This document shows, piece after piece, positions 7,832 through 15,760 of a DNA stretch of 64,000 nucleotides. The DNA lies in the NCBI RefSeq assembly GCF_042646385.1, contig NZ_JBHRTO010000001.1:3014616-3078615 (forward strand). The letters run 5' to 3'. How positions within the stretch are numbered: position 1 is the stretch's first letter; each line of letters starts with the position of its first letter. Under the pieces are notes generated by a model. It was given only the letters and a program-made list of their open reading frames with translations, was not told the origin of the DNA and searched no databases. The position numbers and the translations under genes were made by a program. The stretch comes from Cypionkella sinensis. GTDB taxonomy: Bacteria; Pseudomonadota; Alphaproteobacteria; Rhodobacterales; Rhodobacteraceae.

Positions 7832-9067
7832 ATGTCCGCCAAACTCGCCCCCAAGAAAGTCGTCCTCGCCTATTCTGGCGGTTTGGATACCTCGATCATC
7901 CTGAAATGGCTGCAAACCGAATATGGCTGCGAGGTGGTGACGTTCACCGCCGATCTGGGGCAGGGCGAGGAACTGGAGCCTGCGCGCAAGAAGGCTCTGC
8001 TGATGGGGATCAAGGAAGAAAACATCCACATCGTTGACGTGCGTGAAGAATTCGTGCGCGATTTCGTGTTCCCGATGTTCCGGGCAAATGCCTTGTATGA
8101 AGGCCTCTACCTGCTCGGCACCTCGATCGCCCGCCCGCTGATTTCGCAGCATTTGGTGCGTATCGCACATGAAACTGGCGCAGATGCCGTGGCGCATGGT
8201 GCAACCGGCAAGGGCAACGATCAGGTGCGCTTCGAACTTTCCGCCGCAGCACTGGATCCTGCCATCAAAGTAATCGCGCCGTGGCGGCTGTGGGATCTGA
8301 CCAGCCGCACCAAGCTGTTGGAGTTTGCCGAAGCCAACCAGATTCCGATTGCAAAGGACAAACGCGGCGAGGCTCCGTTCAGCGTTGATGCCAACTTGCT
8401 GCACACCTCATCCGAAGGCAAAGTGCTGGAGAATCCGGCCGAAGAAGCCCCCGAGTTCGTTTATCAGCGCGTGACTCCGGTGGAAAAAGCCCCCGACACC
8501 CCGGAATATGTTGAAATCGGCTTTGAGCGCGGCGATGCGGTTTCTATCAACGGCGAAGCCCTTTCGCCCGCCACTATCCTTGCCCGTCTGAACGACATCG
8601 GCGGCAAGCATGGCGTGGGTCTGTTGGATCTCGTGGAAAACCGCTTCGTTGGCATGAAGTCACGCGGTCTCTATGAAACCCCCGGCGGAACCATCCTGTT
8701 GGAAGCCCATCGCGGCATCGAACAGATCACGCTGGATGCAGGTGCGGGTCATTTGAAAGACAGCATCATGCCGCGCTATGCTGAACTGATCTATAATGGC
8801 TTCTGGTTCTCGCCCGAGCGTGAGGCGCTGCAAGCCCTGATCGACCATACGCAGGAACACGTCACCGGCACCGTCCGCGTCAAGCTGTACAAAGGCTCGG
8901 CCCGCACTGTGGCACGCTGGTCGGAACACTCGCTTTATTCTGAAAAGCACGTCACCTTCGAAGAAGACGCAGGCGCTTACGATCAGAAAGACGCCGAAGG
9001 CTTCATCCGCCTGAACGCCCTGCGTCTGCGCCTGATCGCCAGCCGCAACGCACGGGTTGCGAAGTAA
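7832..9067 (+). CDS. argG: Argininosuccinate synthase
   Basis: 411 residues. Cytoplasmic enzyme of arginine biosynthesis joining citrulline and aspartate with ATP cleavage to AMP. The PP-loop AYSGGLDTS is at residues 13-21, and the family sequence continues (YLLGTSIARPLI, HGATGKGNDQVRFE). The ATG at 7832 follows GGAGACGCCAC, a good ribosome-binding site; an upstream in-frame start at 7775 has no such support. A strong rho-independent terminator follows. Stand-alone gene; argH is not adjacent. Confidence 0.96.
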   Translation: MSAKLAPKKVVLAYSGGLDTSIILKWLQTEYGCEVVTFTADLGQGEELEPARKKALLMGIKEENIHIVDVREEFVRDFVFPMFRANALYEGLYLLGTSIARPLISQHLVRIAHETGADAVAHGATGKGNDQVRFELSAAALDPAIKVIAPWRLWDLTSRTKLLEFAEANQIPIAKDKRGEAPFSVDANLLHTSSEGKVLENPAEEAPEFVYQRVTPVEKAPDTPEYVEIGFERGDAVSINGEALSPATILARLNDIGGKHGVGLLDLVENRFVGMKSRGLYETPGGTILLEAHRGIEQITLDAGAGHLKDSIMPRYAELIYNGFWFSPEREALQALIDHTQEHVTGTVRVKLYKGSARTVARWSEHSLYSEKHVTFEEDAGAYDQKDAEGFIRLNALRLRLIASRNARVAK

Positions 9068-9085
9068 GCTTTTCAGAACGTTCTT

Positions 9086-9115
9086 AAACGGCGGGTCGCA
9101 TTGGCCCGCCGTTTT
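9086..9115 (+). terminator. Rho-independent terminator of argG
   Basis: AAACGGCGGG (9086-9095) pairs perfectly with CCCGCCGTTT (9105-9114) around a nine-base loop and is followed by a short T run. It starts 18 bases after the argG stop. Confidence 0.85.
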
Positions 9116-9163
9116 CATTTGTTGAAGACCTGACTTTCAACCACCCCGCGCTATCTGTCGCGA

Positions 9164-10699
9164 ATGACTCAGAAACCCCGTCTTATCCTTGTGCTGGGCG
9201 ATCAGTTGACCGACAGTCTTGCAGGTCTGCGCGCCGCTGACCCTGCCCGCGACATCGTTGTGATGGCCGAAGTGATGGCCGAATCGACAGCCGTCCCCCA
9301 TCACCCGCAAAAGATTGCGCTGGTATTGACGGCGATGCGCAAGTTTGCGCGCCAATTGACAGAGCAGGGTTACGCCGTGGCCTATTCGCGGCTGGATGAT
9401 CCAGAAACGGGGCCATCCCTACCCACCGAGATCCTGCGCCGTGCCGCCGAGTATAGTTCTGATCAGCTGGTCGTTACGACCCCCGGTGATTGGCGTCTGC
9501 TACAAGAGCTAGAGGCCGTGCCGCTGACGGTGACGATGCTTCCAGATGATCGCTTCATCTGCGCGGCCGAAGTGTTCACCGCTTGGGCCGCCGAGCGTAA
9601 GCAACTGCGCATGGAGTGGTTTTACCGCGACATGCGCCGCCGGACAGGCCTGCTGATGGATGGCGAGCAGCCGATTGGCGGCCAGTGGAATTTCGACCCC
9701 GAGAACCGCAAGGCCGCGAAGCCAGATATGCTCAGGCCCAAACCTCTCCGCTTTACACCCGATGCCGATACCGAGGCCGTATTGGACTTGGTGGAAACCC
9801 GTTTTGCGTCGCACTTCGGCAAACTCCGCCCGTTTCACTGGCCTACCGATCGCACCCAAGCCTTGCAGGCGCTAGACCATTTCATCAGTCACAGCCTGCC
9901 CCGCTTTGGCGATGAGCAAGACGCGATGCTGACGGACGATCCCTTCCTCAGCCATTCGCTGCTGTCTCCTTGTATCAATCTGGGCCTGCTTTCGCCGCTT
10001 GAAGTCTGCCAGCGCGCCGAGGCGGAATACCACGCCGGGCGCGCGCCGCTGAATGCAGTTGAAGGATTCATTCGCCAGATCATCGGTTGGCGCGAGTATA
10101 TGCGTGGCATCTGGGCACTGAACGGGCCTGAGTACCCCACTTGGAACGCGCTTCAACACAAAGCAAAGCTGCCTGCCGTCTATTGGGGCGGAAAAACCAA
10201 GATGGCCTGCATGAAGGCCTCTGTGGCCCAAACCCGTGATCTGGCCTATGCCCATCACATTCAGCGCCTGATGATCACAGGCAACTTCGCACTTCTGGCC
10301 GGAATAGATCCTGCTTTCGTGCATGAATGGTATCTGGCCGTCTATATCGACGCCTTCGAATGGGTCGAGGCCCCGAACACCATCGGGATGAGCCAGTTTG
10401 CCTGTGGTGGCCAGTTGGGCTCGAAGCCCTATGTCTCGTCGGGGGCCTATATTGACCGGATGTCAGACTATTGCGGTAGCTGTGCGTATAAGGTCAAAGA
10501 CCGCACCGGGCCCGATGCCTGCCCGTTCAACCTGCTTTACTGGCAGTTTCTCGACCGCCACCGTGACCGTTTCGCCAAAAATCCACGAATGGCGCAGATG
10601 TATCGCACTTGGGACAAGATGGCCGAGACGCACCGCGCCACCGTGCTGGCCGAGGCGGAAGACCTGCTTGCCGCCCTGCACAGTGGCGCAGCGATCTAA
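9164..10699 (+). CDS. FeS-type (6-4) photolyase / CryB-like flavoprotein
   Basis: 511 residues of the prokaryotic iron-sulfur photolyase/cryptochrome family (PhrB of Agrobacterium, CryB of Rhodobacter), which repairs UV (6-4) photoproducts or signals light using FAD and a ribityllumazine antenna. The four 4Fe-4S cysteines are at 349, 437, 440 and 453 (KMACMKAS, DYCGSCAYK, DACPFN), one residue offset from those of PhrB. The active-site His pair lies in LAYAHHIQRLM (364-365). The N-terminal GDQLTDSLAGL is the Rossmann antenna domain. Convergent with the sulfotransferase-like gene, overlapping by 4 bases. Confidence 0.92.
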   Translation: MTQKPRLILVLGDQLTDSLAGLRAADPARDIVVMAEVMAESTAVPHHPQKIALVLTAMRKFARQLTEQGYAVAYSRLDDPETGPSLPTEILRRAAEYSSDQLVVTTPGDWRLLQELEAVPLTVTMLPDDRFICAAEVFTAWAAERKQLRMEWFYRDMRRRTGLLMDGEQPIGGQWNFDPENRKAAKPDMLRPKPLRFTPDADTEAVLDLVETRFASHFGKLRPFHWPTDRTQALQALDHFISHSLPRFGDEQDAMLTDDPFLSHSLLSPCINLGLLSPLEVCQRAEAEYHAGRAPLNAVEGFIRQIIGWREYMRGIWALNGPEYPTWNALQHKAKLPAVYWGGKTKMACMKASVAQTRDLAYAHHIQRLMITGNFALLAGIDPAFVHEWYLAVYIDAFEWVEAPNTIGMSQFACGGQLGSKPYVSSGAYIDRMSDYCGSCAYKVKDRTGPDACPFNLLYWQFLDRHRDRFAKNPRMAQMYRTWDKMAETHRATVLAEAEDLLAALHSGAAI

Positions 10700-11427
10700 A
10701 GCTTCAGCGCTGCCAATTTCTCGTAATACGGCAAAGCTTGCGCCGCCAGTCCGGCATAGATGCCGCCCAGGTTCGGCAACGGCCCCTCTGCCCCTTCAAA
10801 CCCTGTGCTGCGATGCACCGCGGCATACCAATGCGGCGCCCAGGCCCCGTCGGCCTCATTGCCACCGGCAGGCCAGTGCAACATCTTGCGGGTGAAACTG
10901 ATCCCAATCGCATCGCAAAGCTTGCGCAACATGCCTTCGGGGTCGGCGCGGATGTCGTCGCTGTCGATTACCACCGGATTGCTGCCCGACCACGCCGCCA
11001 CCTCGTCAAACAGTTCCGCCTGCTGGACAAAGCCGATATCCGCCAAAGTGGTGCCTTCGCGTTTCTTGGCATAGCTGGCGATCACACGTGCCGGATGCCG
11101 GATCAGAAAGACATTGATGCAAGACCGCATCCAGCGCCGATCAAACTGCGGGATCATGTGCAGCGTCATATGCTTTTGGTAAAACACCGCATTGCCCCCC
11201 GGCACAGGGCCCTTGCAGATTGAGGCAACCACATCCGGGTCAGGCTCGTGCGCTGCGATAATCTCGTCGCGCATCGGATGATCTATGCCGGTGTATTCCA
11301 GATAGGCCGAATAGAACGGCTCGTCCCATACCGTGCAATCGCCGCGCGCGGCAAAGCTGTACATCATTGCGGTGGACAGATTGCGTGGGCCGGACCACAT
11401 CGCAATGCGTTTGGCAGCCCCCGTCAT
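10696..11427 (-). CDS. Sulfotransferase-like P-loop protein
   Basis: 243 residues. The N-terminal MWSGPRNLSTAMMYSF resembles the PAPS-binding P-loop of sulfotransferases, and IRHPARVIASYAKK resembles their second PAPS-contact region. Proteins of this subgroup are commonly annotated only as sulfotransferase-like; the acceptor is unknown. The gene starts 13 bases after the aminotransferase stop on the same strand, so the two are almost certainly one operon, suggesting the substrate is an amino- or keto-acid-derived compound (inference). Confidence 0.72.
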   Translation of the reverse strand: MTGAAKRIAMWSGPRNLSTAMMYSFAARGDCTVWDEPFYSAYLEYTGIDHPMRDEIIAAHEPDPDVVASICKGPVPGGNAVFYQKHMTLHMIPQFDRRWMRSCINVFLIRHPARVIASYAKKREGTTLADIGFVQQAELFDEVAAWSGSNPVVIDSDDIRADPEGMLRKLCDAIGISFTRKMLHWPAGGNEADGAWAPHWYAAVHRSTGFEGAEGPLPNLGGIYAGLAAQALPYYEKLAALKL

Positions 11428-11440
11428 TTCGCGACTCCCA

Positions 11441-12340
11441 TCATGCGCCCACCATCGTCTTGTAAAGTCCGCGGATACGCTCGGTCATCGGGCCCATCTG
11501 GCCAGTGCCAATGGTCCGCCCATCAATCCACCCCACCGGAGTCTGCGCCCCGAACGTGCCGGTCAAAAACGCCTCATCGGCTGAATAGGTGTCCACAAGG
11601 CTGAAATTGCGCTCGAACACCGGGATGTCATTGGCGCGGCACAGGTCGATCACCTTCTGCCGGGTGATGCCGTTCATGCAGTAATCGCCTGTGCTGGTCC
11701 AAACCTGCCCCTTGCGGACGATGAAGAAATTGCAGGCGTTGGTGGTGTTCACAAAGCCATGCACATCCAGCATCAGCGCCTCATCCGCGCCGGCCTTTTC
11801 GGCGGCGATGCAGGCCAGGATGCAGTTCAGCTTGGAGTGGCTGTTCAACTTGGGGTCCTGCGTCATCGGCAAGCCCCGCATGTGCGGCACCGTCGCAAGC
11901 CGGATTGGGCGCGGCAGTTTTTGCCGGGAATGTTCCATGATGATCACCATGGTTGGCCCGCGCTGTGACAGCTTGGGGTGCTGGAAGGGGCGCGTTTTCA
12001 CCCCGCGCGTCACCATCAGCCGCGCATGGGCATCTGTCGTCATGCCGTTGGCCTGCTGCGTTTCCAGAACGGCGGCGATCACCTGCTCGGGCGTAAGGCC
12101 GATCTCAAGGTCAATCGCTTTGGCGGCCTCAAACAACCGCGCGATATGCTCGTCCAGAAACGTCCAGCGCCCGTTATACAGCCGGATCCCTTCCCAAACC
12201 CCATCACCCAGCATGAAGCCAGAATCGTAGACCGAGACCATCGCCTGCGCCTTGGGCACAATCTTTCCGTTGACGTAAATCAGGATATCTTCATTGCGCG
12301 CGTCTTCTTCAGCCTGATGAGTGGATACATGGTCGGTCAT
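11441..12340 (-). CDS. Class IV aminotransferase (branched-chain / D-amino acid type)
   Basis: 299 residues of the PLP fold-type IV family. Seen: YVNGKIVPKAQAMVSVYDSG at the N terminus, YDSGFMLGDGVWEGIRLY, the PLP-lysine region PKLNSHSKLN, and NTTNACNFFIVRKG near the phosphate-binding part. Substrates in this family are branched-chain amino acids, D-alanine or aminodeoxychorismate; the sequence does not settle which. The ATG at 12340 has AGGAGATCACC directly upstream. First gene of a two-gene operon with the sulfotransferase-like gene and divergent from msrA. Confidence 0.85.
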   Translation of the reverse strand: MTDHVSTHQAEEDARNEDILIYVNGKIVPKAQAMVSVYDSGFMLGDGVWEGIRLYNGRWTFLDEHIARLFEAAKAIDLEIGLTPEQVIAAVLETQQANGMTTDAHARLMVTRGVKTRPFQHPKLSQRGPTMVIIMEHSRQKLPRPIRLATVPHMRGLPMTQDPKLNSHSKLNCILACIAAEKAGADEALMLDVHGFVNTTNACNFFIVRKGQVWTSTGDYCMNGITRQKVIDLCRANDIPVFERNFSLVDTYSADEAFLTGTFGAQTPVGWIDGRTIGTGQMGPMTERIRGLYKTMVGA

Positions 12341-12480
12341 GGTGATCTCCTGTTTGCGGCAGGCTATTGCGCTGCAGGGCAAAGGCCAAGGGGGGCATCA
12401 CCTTGGCGTGAGGTCACGGATGGGTGAATTGTTCTCAGCCCTGGCAACCCGCAGGCTGTTTAAAAGCAATGGAGTTCTGC

Positions 12481-13089
12481 ATGATCCGTCTTACCCTCGC
12501 CTTGATTCTGCTGGCAGGTGCCGCCTCGGCCAAAACCCAGACTGCCATTCTTGCGGGTGGGTGTTTCTGGTGCGTTGAATCCAACTTTGAAAGCGTGCCC
12601 GGTGTGAAGGATGTGGTGTCGGGCTATACCGGCGGCAGTTCCAAGAACCCGACCTATGACGATCATGACGGCCATTACGAGGCTGTGCAGATCACCTATG
12701 ACGACAGCAAGATCAGCTATGCGCAGATCATCGAGAAGTTCCTGCATTCGACCGATGTAGTCGATGCGGGCGGCCAGTTTTGTGATCGTGGGGATGCGTA
12801 TCGCTCGGCGATCTTTGTTTCCAACTCAGCGGAAAAGAGGATCGCCACGGACGAAATCGCCAAGGCGCAGGCTGCACTTGGGCAAGCCATCGTTACCCCT
12901 GTTCTTGCCGCGAAAACCTTTTGGCCTGCCGAGGCCTATCATCAGGATTATTACAAAAGCACCGATCTGGTGCTGACAAGGCGCGGCCCGAAGGAAAAGC
13001 GCAATGCCTACAAGTTCTACCGCGAAAGCTGTGGCCGAGATGCGCGCGTCAAAGAACTTTGGGGCAACTCGGCAACTTTCGTGCATTAA
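12481..13089 (+). CDS. msrA: Peptide methionine (S)-sulfoxide reductase, exported
   Basis: 202 residues. MsrA reduces Met-S-sulfoxide in proteins. The catalytic motif GGCFWCVE is at residues 26-33 with nucleophile Cys28; recycling cysteines may include the Cys in FYRESCGRD near the end. The first 17 residues (MIRLTLALILLAGAASA) are a typical Sec signal peptide ending in AxA, so I infer a periplasmic enzyme, unlike the usual cytoplasmic MsrA. The ATG at 12481 has GGAG six bases upstream, and the signal peptide begins exactly there. A second periplasmic repair system (msrPQ) is at 62 kb. Confidence 0.9.
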   Translation: MIRLTLALILLAGAASAKTQTAILAGGCFWCVESNFESVPGVKDVVSGYTGGSSKNPTYDDHDGHYEAVQITYDDSKISYAQIIEKFLHSTDVVDAGGQFCDRGDAYRSAIFVSNSAEKRIATDEIAKAQAALGQAIVTPVLAAKTFWPAEAYHQDYYKSTDLVLTRRGPKEKRNAYKFYRESCGRDARVKELWGNSATFVH

Positions 13090-13200
13090 GGATTTTCGAG
13101 AACGGGCTTTCACCTGTTCCTAAATATCCCACGGGGTGCGGGGTGTGAAACTCCGCGCGCGATCTCCGGCATCCCGACAATGAAGGATGATCCAAGCAGA

Positions 13201-13932
13201 TTAGTGATTGGGCACCCGTGCCTGTGGCGACATCATCTCGGCCACGATGGCGCGTGCGGCGGCGGCGGGATCGGTGGCGCGCCAGACCGGACGGCCCACG
13301 ACGATATGATCCACCCCGTCGGCAATCGCCTGCGCCGGTGTCGCCACCCGTTTCTGATCACCCAGTTCGGCGCCCGCAGGCCGCACGCCCGGTGTGACGA
13401 TCAGCCGACCCACCGCTTGCGGCAGGGCGCGGATCGCGGCGGCCTCTTGCGGCGAGCAGATCACCCCATCGGCCCCAGCCTCCAGCGCGCGCGCGGCGCG
13501 TTCGATGGTGATCTCGCTCAGATCGCCCGCCCGGATCAGGTTGGCATCCAGATCAGAACGGTCCAACGAGGTCAGCACCGTTACCGCCAGAATCTTCAGC
13601 CCCGTCCCGGCTTTGCCCTCTGACGCCGCCCGCACCACCTGCGGATCACCATGCACGGTCAGAAAATCCAGATCATGCTGGGCAATCCCGCGCACGGCGG
13701 CCTCTACCGTTGCGCCAATGTCGAACAGCTTCATATCAAGGAAAATCCGCTTGCCATGCTCTTGCTTCAGCTCGTTCGCCAAGGCAAAACCGCCGCCCGT
13801 CAGCATTCCCAGACCGATCTTGTAGAATGACACCGCATCGCCCAGCCGTCCGGCCAGATCCAGCCCCTGCACGATGTTCGGCACATCCAGCGCCACAATC
13901 AAACGGTCATCTGACAAACGGTCATCAGGCAT
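13201..13932 (-). CDS. pyrF: Orotidine 5'-phosphate decarboxylase
   Basis: 243-residue TIM-barrel enzyme making UMP in pyrimidine biosynthesis. The catalytic motif IFLDMKLFDIGATV supplies the Asp-Lys-Asp charge network; RLIVALDVP at the N terminus and TPGVRPAGAE / DHIVVGRPVWRA near the C terminus bind the phosphate. Length is normal. It is divergent from the ROK kinase gene, with 64 bases between the two starts. Confidence 0.95.
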   Translation of the reverse strand: MPDDRLSDDRLIVALDVPNIVQGLDLAGRLGDAVSFYKIGLGMLTGGGFALANELKQEHGKRIFLDMKLFDIGATVEAAVRGIAQHDLDFLTVHGDPQVVRAASEGKAGTGLKILAVTVLTSLDRSDLDANLIRAGDLSEITIERAARALEAGADGVICSPQEAAAIRALPQAVGRLIVTPGVRPAGAELGDQKRVATPAQAIADGVDHIVVGRPVWRATDPAAAARAIVAEMMSPQARVPNH

Positions 13933-13996
13933 TGCGATCTCCTTTGATTTCGGGCGTCATGCGGCCAACCGCCTGCCCTGTCAAGGAGTGCACCCG

Positions 13997-14854
13997 ATGA
14001 TCCTGGCCTTCGATATCGGCGGCAGCCGCATCAAAGCCGCCCGCAGCAGTGGCGGCTTGCTTGAACACCTGGGCGAAACCGCCACGCCCGCGCAGGATTT
14101 TGCCGCCTTTGCCGCGGCATTGACCCGCTTTCACACCACGGAAACGGCGGTGGCGATCTCGATCACCGGGGTTGTCGATCCATCCACGGGGCGGATCAAA
14201 GTGGCCAATCTGCCCTGTCTGGATGGCCGCAATGTCGCCGCCGATCTCGGGGCTGCGTTTGATCTGCCGGTGCTGATCCTGAACGATGCAGATTGCTTTG
14301 CCATGGCAGAGGCGGCGCAGGGGGCGGGGCGGGATCACCGCAATGTCTTTGGCATCATTCTCGGCACCGGGGTCGGCGGTGGGCTGGTGCTGGATGGCCG
14401 CGTTGTCACCGGGCCGGGCGGCTATGCGGGCGAGTGGGGGCATGGCCCGGTGGTGCACGATCCGGCTTTTGCCTGTGGCTGCGGACAGATTGGCTGCCTT
14501 GACACCATCGGCGGCGCGCGGGGGCTGGAACGGCTGCACAAGCATCTTACCGGGCAAGATGCCAGCGCAGAGGCGATCATCGCCGCGTGGAAATCCGCGC
14601 CAAGCCCCACGATTGACCGGTGGCTTGCGGTGGTTTCGGGGCAGCTTGCCATGGTGATCAACCTGATCGGTGCCGATATCGTGCCGGTGGGCGGCGGTCT
14701 TGCCAATGATCCGGCGCTGATAGCTGCGCTTGATGCGGCCACGCGGGCGCGCATCCTGCGCCAGACCGATGCGCCCCTTGTGGTGCCCGCGACGGTTTCC
14801 GCCGACGCTGGTTTGGCGGGTGCGGCGGCGGCAGGGGAGGCGCGCTTTGGCTGA
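13997..14854 (+). CDS. ROK-family sugar kinase
   Basis: 285 residues. N-terminal ATP-binding motif LAFDIGGSRIKAA, catalytic Asp in LILNDADCFAMAE, GTGVGGGLVLDG, and the ROK zinc/sugar signature CACGCGQIGCLD. It probably phosphorylates glucose, N-acetylglucosamine or a related sugar; the exact sugar is not decided by these motifs. The ATG at 13997 follows AAGGAG with eight bases spacing. It overlaps the next gene (cutC-like) by eight bases, so the two form a coupled pair. Confidence 0.87.
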   Translation: MILAFDIGGSRIKAARSSGGLLEHLGETATPAQDFAAFAAALTRFHTTETAVAISITGVVDPSTGRIKVANLPCLDGRNVAADLGAAFDLPVLILNDADCFAMAEAAQGAGRDHRNVFGIILGTGVGGGLVLDGRVVTGPGGYAGEWGHGPVVHDPAFACGCGQIGCLDTIGGARGLERLHKHLTGQDASAEAIIAAWKSAPSPTIDRWLAVVSGQLAMVINLIGADIVPVGGGLANDPALIAALDAATRARILRQTDAPLVVPATVSADAGLAGAAAAGEARFG

Positions 14855-15575
14855 TATCTTGTTGGAAGTCTGTGTCGACGATCCGGCTGGTTTGGCCGAA
14901 GCCATCGCAGGCGGGGCTGACCGGATCGAACTGTGTGCGGCATTGGCCCTTGGTGGGCTGACGCCCAGCCATGGCCTGATGCAGATGGCAGCACAGTCGG
15001 GCGCGCTGTGCTATCCGATCATCCGGCCGCGGTCGGGCGATTTCAGCTATACGGTGGCTGAGGTCGAGGTGATGCGCGCCGACATACGCGCTGCTCGCAG
15101 CTTTGGCCTGAAGGGTGTGGTCTTGGGTGCGAGCCATCCTGATGGCCGCCTGAATGAGGCTGTTCTGCGGGTGCTGCTGGATGAGGCTGCGGGGCTGGAC
15201 ACCACGCTGCACCGCTGTATCGACCTGACCCCAGACAAGATTGAAGCCGTGCAGATTGCGAAGGATTTGGGCTTTCGGCGCATCCTGACCTCGGGCGGGG
15301 CGCTGACCGCAGCAGAGGGGGCGGCGGCGCTTGCCGCGATGATAAAGGTTGCGGGGCCAGATCTGATCATCATGCCCGGATCGGGTGTTTCTGTGGAAAC
15401 GCTGCCAAAACTCTGCCACCTGCCGCTGCGTGAAATCCACGCGTCTTGCGCAAGCCCCCTGCCAAGTGGCGGTGCGGCGCTGGCGTTTGGGTTTCAGTCT
15501 GGCAGTGAAAAGCGCACCAACCGGGCGAAGGTTGCAGCGTTGAAAGCGGCTTTGGCGGGTGGGGTGCGGGGCTAA
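14847..15575 (+). CDS. cutC: CutC-family protein
   Basis: 242-residue TIM-barrel protein of the CutC family. Recognised by LLEVCVDDPAGLAEAIAGGA, GADRIELCAALALGGLTPSH, PIIRPRSGDFSY and LTSGGALTAAEG. The family name comes from copper homeostasis in E. coli, but the biochemical role is disputed and a metabolic (sugar-linked) role fits its coupling to a ROK kinase better. The start is read as TTG at 14847, overlapping the kinase stop, because GGGGAGG lies six to seven bases upstream and the family similarity begins at once. Confidence 0.85.
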   Translation: MADILLEVCVDDPAGLAEAIAGGADRIELCAALALGGLTPSHGLMQMAAQSGALCYPIIRPRSGDFSYTVAEVEVMRADIRAARSFGLKGVVLGASHPDGRLNEAVLRVLLDEAAGLDTTLHRCIDLTPDKIEAVQIAKDLGFRRILTSGGALTAAEGAAALAAMIKVAGPDLIIMPGSGVSVETLPKLCHLPLREIHASCASPLPSGGAALAFGFQSGSEKRTNRAKVAALKAALAGGVRG

Positions 15576-15594
15576 GCCTGCGCGTGAAAATGCG

Positions 15595-15642
15595 TTCCCA
15601 GCTGGGAATGACTTGTGCCCAGTGCATTGAAAATCACTAGAT
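15595..15642 (+). promoter_or_regulatory. Palindrome plus promoter-like element, copy 1
   Basis: TTCCCAGCTGGGAA (15595-15608, perfect palindrome) is followed by TGAC, then TTGTGC (15613-15618), 18 bases, and CTAGAT (15637-15642). The order and all spacings match a second copy on the minus strand at 49586-49634, with 23 of the first 24 bases identical. It lies between the convergent ends of cutC and clpB, so it cannot be the promoter of either gene; a separate plus-strand transcript is the simplest reading. Confidence 0.55.
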
Positions 15643-15648
15643 GTGGTA

Positions 15649-15752
15649 GAAAATGCACCTTTTTGTGCAGATTTCAGCGAAAATTGGCGAAATTGCCAAG
15701 ATCGCAGCGGCACAGAAAATGCCTGCCCCGAACCAGCGGGGCAGGCGATTTT
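15649..15752 (+). ncRNA. Candidate small RNA
   Basis: Starting about seven bases after the CTAGAT box, the plus strand holds three successive stem-loops: TGCAC/GTGCA around CTTTTT (near 15654), TTGGC/GCCAA around GAAATT (near 15683), and a strong ten-base GC stem at 15721-15746 followed by GATTTTAC. No open reading frame is present. The ends given are estimates from promoter and terminator positions; no known RNA family is recognised. Confidence 0.35.
15721..15746. terminator. Bidirectional terminator between cutC and clpB
   Basis: GCCTGCCCCG (15721-15730) pairs perfectly with CGGGGCAGGC (15737-15746) over a six-base loop. On the minus strand it is followed by ATTTTC, 14 bases after the clpB stop; on the plus strand by GATTTTAC. 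It suits both the convergent clpB transcript and the putative plus-strand RNA. Confidence 0.8.
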
Positions 15753-15760
15753 ACAGAGGC

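Noticed and set aside
15654..15669. TGCACC-N4-TGTGCA resembling an NtrC activator site
   Set aside because: The spacing is four instead of five and the arms are incomplete; it is more simply a hairpin of the putative small RNA.
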